From Corynebacterium mustelae (GTDB lineage: Bacteria; Actinomycetota; Actinomycetes; Mycobacteriales; Mycobacteriaceae), in contig NZ_CP011542.1 in assembly GCF_001020985.1 (NCBI RefSeq), positions 744,001 to 808,000 of the forward strand: a stretch of 64,000 nucleotides of DNA, written 5' to 3'. The notes under the pieces are model-generated. The model was not told the origin of the DNA. It did not search any database and saw nothing but the letters and a program-made list of their open reading frames with translations. Positions 61,667 through 64,000 of this stretch are shown here, piece by piece. How positions within the stretch are numbered: the first letter of the stretch is position 1; every line of letters begins with the position of its first letter. A program made the translations under genes and the position numbers.

Positions 61667-63307
61667 ATTTTTACTTCTCTGACTGAGCCACTGGTCAAAC
61701 TACGATCCCGGTTTATTGCCCGCTGGCGTAGGTCCTTGCAATACCAAGTTATTGGTTCTATTTTTGCTGCCTGTGCCGTGGTGATGATTATTTTGTCCTA
61801 CGTTCTGGTGTCGTTGGTGACGCAGCGGCTTATCGACGCCAAACTTGACATTGCCAACGCCGAGATTGATCGTGCTCGCGTGGCGGTGGAACAGCAGATT
61901 GAGGCTACCGCTACATCTTCCAGTGTGCAGGTGCGGTTGAACTCCGCCCGCACTGCACTCACTGCCAGGTCGAATAACGCCGCCGATGTTCAGGCAGCTT
62001 ATGAACCGGTTTTAGTGGTGGAGACCCCAGATAGTTCCGTGATTGTTGCGCCGGAAAACTATCGCATTCCGGATCGATTGCGCAGTTTCGTTAGTCAAGG
62101 GCAGATTTCCTATCAGTTCGCCACTATCGATCGGATTGATGGCAGCAGTTATAAGGCCATGATTATCGGTTCCCCAACCCAAACCGATATTCCTAATCTT
62201 CAGGTTTACCTGGTTCTTTCGATGGAAAACGAACAAGCCACGCTGTCGATGTTGCGAGGTGTTTTCTCCGCCGCGGCCATCGCCTTAGTGGTCATGTTGG
62301 TGGCTATCACCTGGTTGCTCATCCAGCAGGTGATTACCCCGGTACGCTCTGCAAGCCGCATCGCGGAGCGATTCGCCTCAGGGCATCTGCGCGAACGCAT
62401 GGGGGTGGATGGCGAACATGAGATGGCCCGACTTGCCATGAGCTTTAATTCCATGGCTGAGTCGCTGTCCAAGCAAATCAATCAATTGCAGGAATATGGC
62501 AATCTACAGCGCCAATTCACCTCTGATGTTTCCCACGAGTTGCGTACCCCTTTGACAACGGTGCGTATGGCGGCTGACTTAATCAATGACCAATCTGATG
62601 AACTTAATCCTGCGCTGCAACGTGCTAGTGAGTTGATGGTTCGGGAATTAGATCAGTTTGAAAGTCTTCTTAATGACCTGCTGGAAATTTCCCGGCACGA
62701 TGCAGGCGTTGCCGACTTGGCGGAATCTACCCTAGACATTCGCTCGTGTGTTGATTCGGCGTGGGACCAAACCTCCCATTTGGCAGATGAATTGGGTGTG
62801 ACCGTCACTTTCGACATGCCTGAACAACCGGTTACCATTACCGGTGACCCACGTCGAATCGAGAGAATACTGCGTAACCTATTGGCCAATGCCATCGACC
62901 ATTCGGAAGGAAAACCAGTGGACGTGAAGGTTGGCGAAAACGACGATGCCGTCTCGGTAGCGGTTATTGATCACGGTGTTGGGTTAAAACCCGGCCAGGA
63001 AGATTTGGTCTTCAATAGGTTCTGGCGGGCTGATCCCTCCCGCGTGCGGCATTCTGGTGGAACTGGATTAGGCTTGGCGATCTCCCACGAAGATGCTCAA
63101 CTACATGGCGGCACCCTCGCTGCGGCGGGCAAACCCGGATTGGGGTCATGCTTTAGGCTAACTCTGCCCCGGATACCTGGTAAGCGTTACGACGAAGACC
63201 CATTGCCGCTATCCGACGACCCCCAACCTGATATCAGCGAACAACCGACTGAAGAGCTACCATTAGTGGTGTTACGCGGCGTGGAGCTTGCCAAGGAGGA
63301 CGGCTAG
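61667..63307 (+). CDS. mtrB: Sensor histidine kinase MtrB
   Basis: A 546-residue kinase if translation starts at ATT 61667. Two membrane helices (VIGSIFAACAVVMIILSYVLV and AAAIALVVMLVAITWLLI) flank an extracytoplasmic sensor domain, then HAMP, dimerisation with phospho-His (DVSHELRTPLTTVR), and HATPase with NLLANAIDHS and GGTGLGLAIS. No ATG or GTG lies upstream of the first helix. GGGGAG at 61653-61658 is eight bases before ATT 61667, whereas TTG 61736 lacks a ribosome site and would drop the basic RFIARWRRS stretch. The exact start is therefore inferred. It ends overlapping lpqB. Confidence 0.9.
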   Translation: MFTSLTEPLVKLRSRFIARWRRSLQYQVIGSIFAACAVVMIILSYVLVSLVTQRLIDAKLDIANAEIDRARVAVEQQIEATATSSSVQVRLNSARTALTARSNNAADVQAAYEPVLVVETPDSSVIVAPENYRIPDRLRSFVSQGQISYQFATIDRIDGSSYKAMIIGSPTQTDIPNLQVYLVLSMENEQATLSMLRGVFSAAAIALVVMLVAITWLLIQQVITPVRSASRIAERFASGHLRERMGVDGEHEMARLAMSFNSMAESLSKQINQLQEYGNLQRQFTSDVSHELRTPLTTVRMAADLINDQSDELNPALQRASELMVRELDQFESLLNDLLEISRHDAGVADLAESTLDIRSCVDSAWDQTSHLADELGVTVTFDMPEQPVTITGDPRRIERILRNLLANAIDHSEGKPVDVKVGENDDAVSVAVIDHGVGLKPGQEDLVFNRFWRADPSRVRHSGGTGLGLAISHEDAQLHGGTLAAAGKPGLGSCFRLTLPRIPGKRYDEDPLPLSDDPQPDISEQPTEELPLVVLRGVELAKEDG

Positions 63308-64000
63308 TGAACTCGCAGATAATGTCGAAAATGAAACGAACGCTCACTGGGGTAGCGCTGATCGCGTCGATAAGCGTGGTGTCAGCCTGCGCATCTTTGC
63401 CTAGCTCATCTGAACCGCAAGCGCTGCGTAGCCTCGAAGCTGCTAGCCCCACCACCGACTTAGGTCCGATACCAGGACGCGAGCCGGATCTGTTGCTGCG
63501 GGATTTCTACGCAGTTAGTGCGAGTCCTACTCAGCAGTATCAGCAGGCGCGTAGTTTTTTAAGTGAAAACATCAAACAGGAATGGTCGCCAGGGCCGGAA
63601 ATCGTCGTTTTAGATCGCATCGACATGAGCTCTAACCCGAGCACCGATGTCAATTCTGTCTCCTACACCGTAACCGGCACGGTGGTAGGCACCATCGCAG
63701 AGGGGGGTGCTTACAATCCGAGCAACGATGAATACCGAGCCACCGTTACGTTAAACAAAGCTGATGGTGAGTGGCGGGTATCGGATCTGCCCAATCAAGT
63801 GGTGGTCGAACGTACTGAATTGCGAAACCGCTACACCCCAAAAAATCTGTATTTTTTCGATCCGGGTGGCACCGCGTTGGTTTCCGATAGGCGGTGGATT
63901 TATTCCGGTAACAAATCGCACGATACCGCCCTGATTTCGCTCCTGTTAGCTGGGCCATCCACGGTGTTGCGGCCTGGGGTGTTGAGCGAATTTCCCGAAA
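63307..64000 (+). CDS. lpqB: Lipoprotein LpqB (partial, 3' end outside window)
   Basis: The first 231 codons of LpqB, the lipoprotein encoded with MtrAB that modulates MtrB signalling. GTG 63307 overlaps the mtrB stop (TAGTG) and follows AAGGAGG. The signal peptide ends in a lipobox VSAC (Cys28). EPDLLLRDFYAVSASPTQQYQ and VERTELRNRYTPKNLYFFD (residues ~58-78 and ~159-177) match the N-terminal LpqB/GerMN region. The gene runs off the window. Confidence 0.92.
   Translation, partial: MNSQIMSKMKRTLTGVALIASISVVSACASLPSSSEPQALRSLEAASPTTDLGPIPGREPDLLLRDFYAVSASPTQQYQQARSFLSENIKQEWSPGPEIVVLDRIDMSSNPSTDVNSVSYTVTGTVVGTIAEGGAYNPSNDEYRATVTLNKADGEWRVSDLPNQVVVERTELRNRYTPKNLYFFDPGGTALVSDRRWIYSGNKSHDTALISLLLAGPSTVLRPGVLSEFPE

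Noticed and set aside
1..64000. CRISPR array or insertion sequence
   Set aside because: No regularly spaced direct repeats and no transposase-like protein were seen anywhere in the window.

Overview
The window is a stretch of actinobacterial chromosome, almost certainly from a Corynebacterium species of moderate G+C. The backbone gene order fits: accE-dtsR1-dtsR2 / birA-PH protein-purK-purE; a trehalose-type ABC transporter; lcp / wbbL / NDP-sugar pyrophosphorylase / whcD; DUF3499-pmm-TobH-like-manA-ahcY-tmk-mtrA-mtrB-lpqB. All assignments rest on reading the sequence and on recalled family knowledge. No database search was run.

Layout. 0-2.5 kb (minus): partial pirin, DUF3151, Maf, PuuE-type allantoinase; the allantoinase is divergent from an NCS1 nucleobase permease (2.8-4.2 kb). 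4.3-10.2 kb (minus): ribose operon rbsR-rbsA-rbsC-rbsB-(terminator)-rbsK with a LacI-type operator before rbsR. 11-15.2 kb (minus): acyl-CoA carboxylase beta subunits dtsR2 and dtsR1 and epsilon subunit accE. 15.5-19.4 kb (plus): birA, PH-domain protein, purK, purE, DUF218 protein. 19.5-34.9 kb: a complete [NiFe] uptake-hydrogenase island with hypC-hypD (minus), twin small secreted proteins (plus), hypE, hypF (minus), hypA1-hypB, hyaABCD, a second hypA (minus), and a HupK/HoxV-like large-subunit paralogue with a second hypC. 35-41.5 kb: accessory region with small membrane proteins, a lipoprotein, a tRNA-like element, an ASCH-like protein, a pentapeptide-repeat-like protein, a candidate leader RNA, and an A/T-rich 647-residue protein with a HEPN-like Rx4H motif. 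41.6-46 kb (minus): tusK-tusE-tusF-tusG. 46-64 kb: cell-wall and housekeeping genes ending in a partial lpqB.

How the genes work together. HyaA/HyaB form a Tat-exported H2-oxidising enzyme anchored to cytochrome b HyaC. HyaD trims HyaB, HypA/HypB insert nickel, and HypC-HypF build the Fe(CN)2CO group. The extra HypC and the large-subunit-like protein probably form a dedicated HoxL/HoxV-type scaffold. HyaC carries an unexpected N-terminal ~165 residues that look like the nucleotide-binding (N) domain of a P-type ATPase.

The most unusual signals are: (1) a dispersed oligomer GCTTNTCGACG, of which I hand-counted about 30 near-exact copies on both strands, in several reading frames and in spacers; (2) the HyaC fusion; (3) the HupK/HoxV-like plus HypC pair; (4) a tRNA-like element with a palindromic D-loop insertion; (5) the HEPN-type gene behind a promoter-leader peptide-terminator unit; (6) a 34-residue Cys-rich ORF upstream of a DUF4259 gene.
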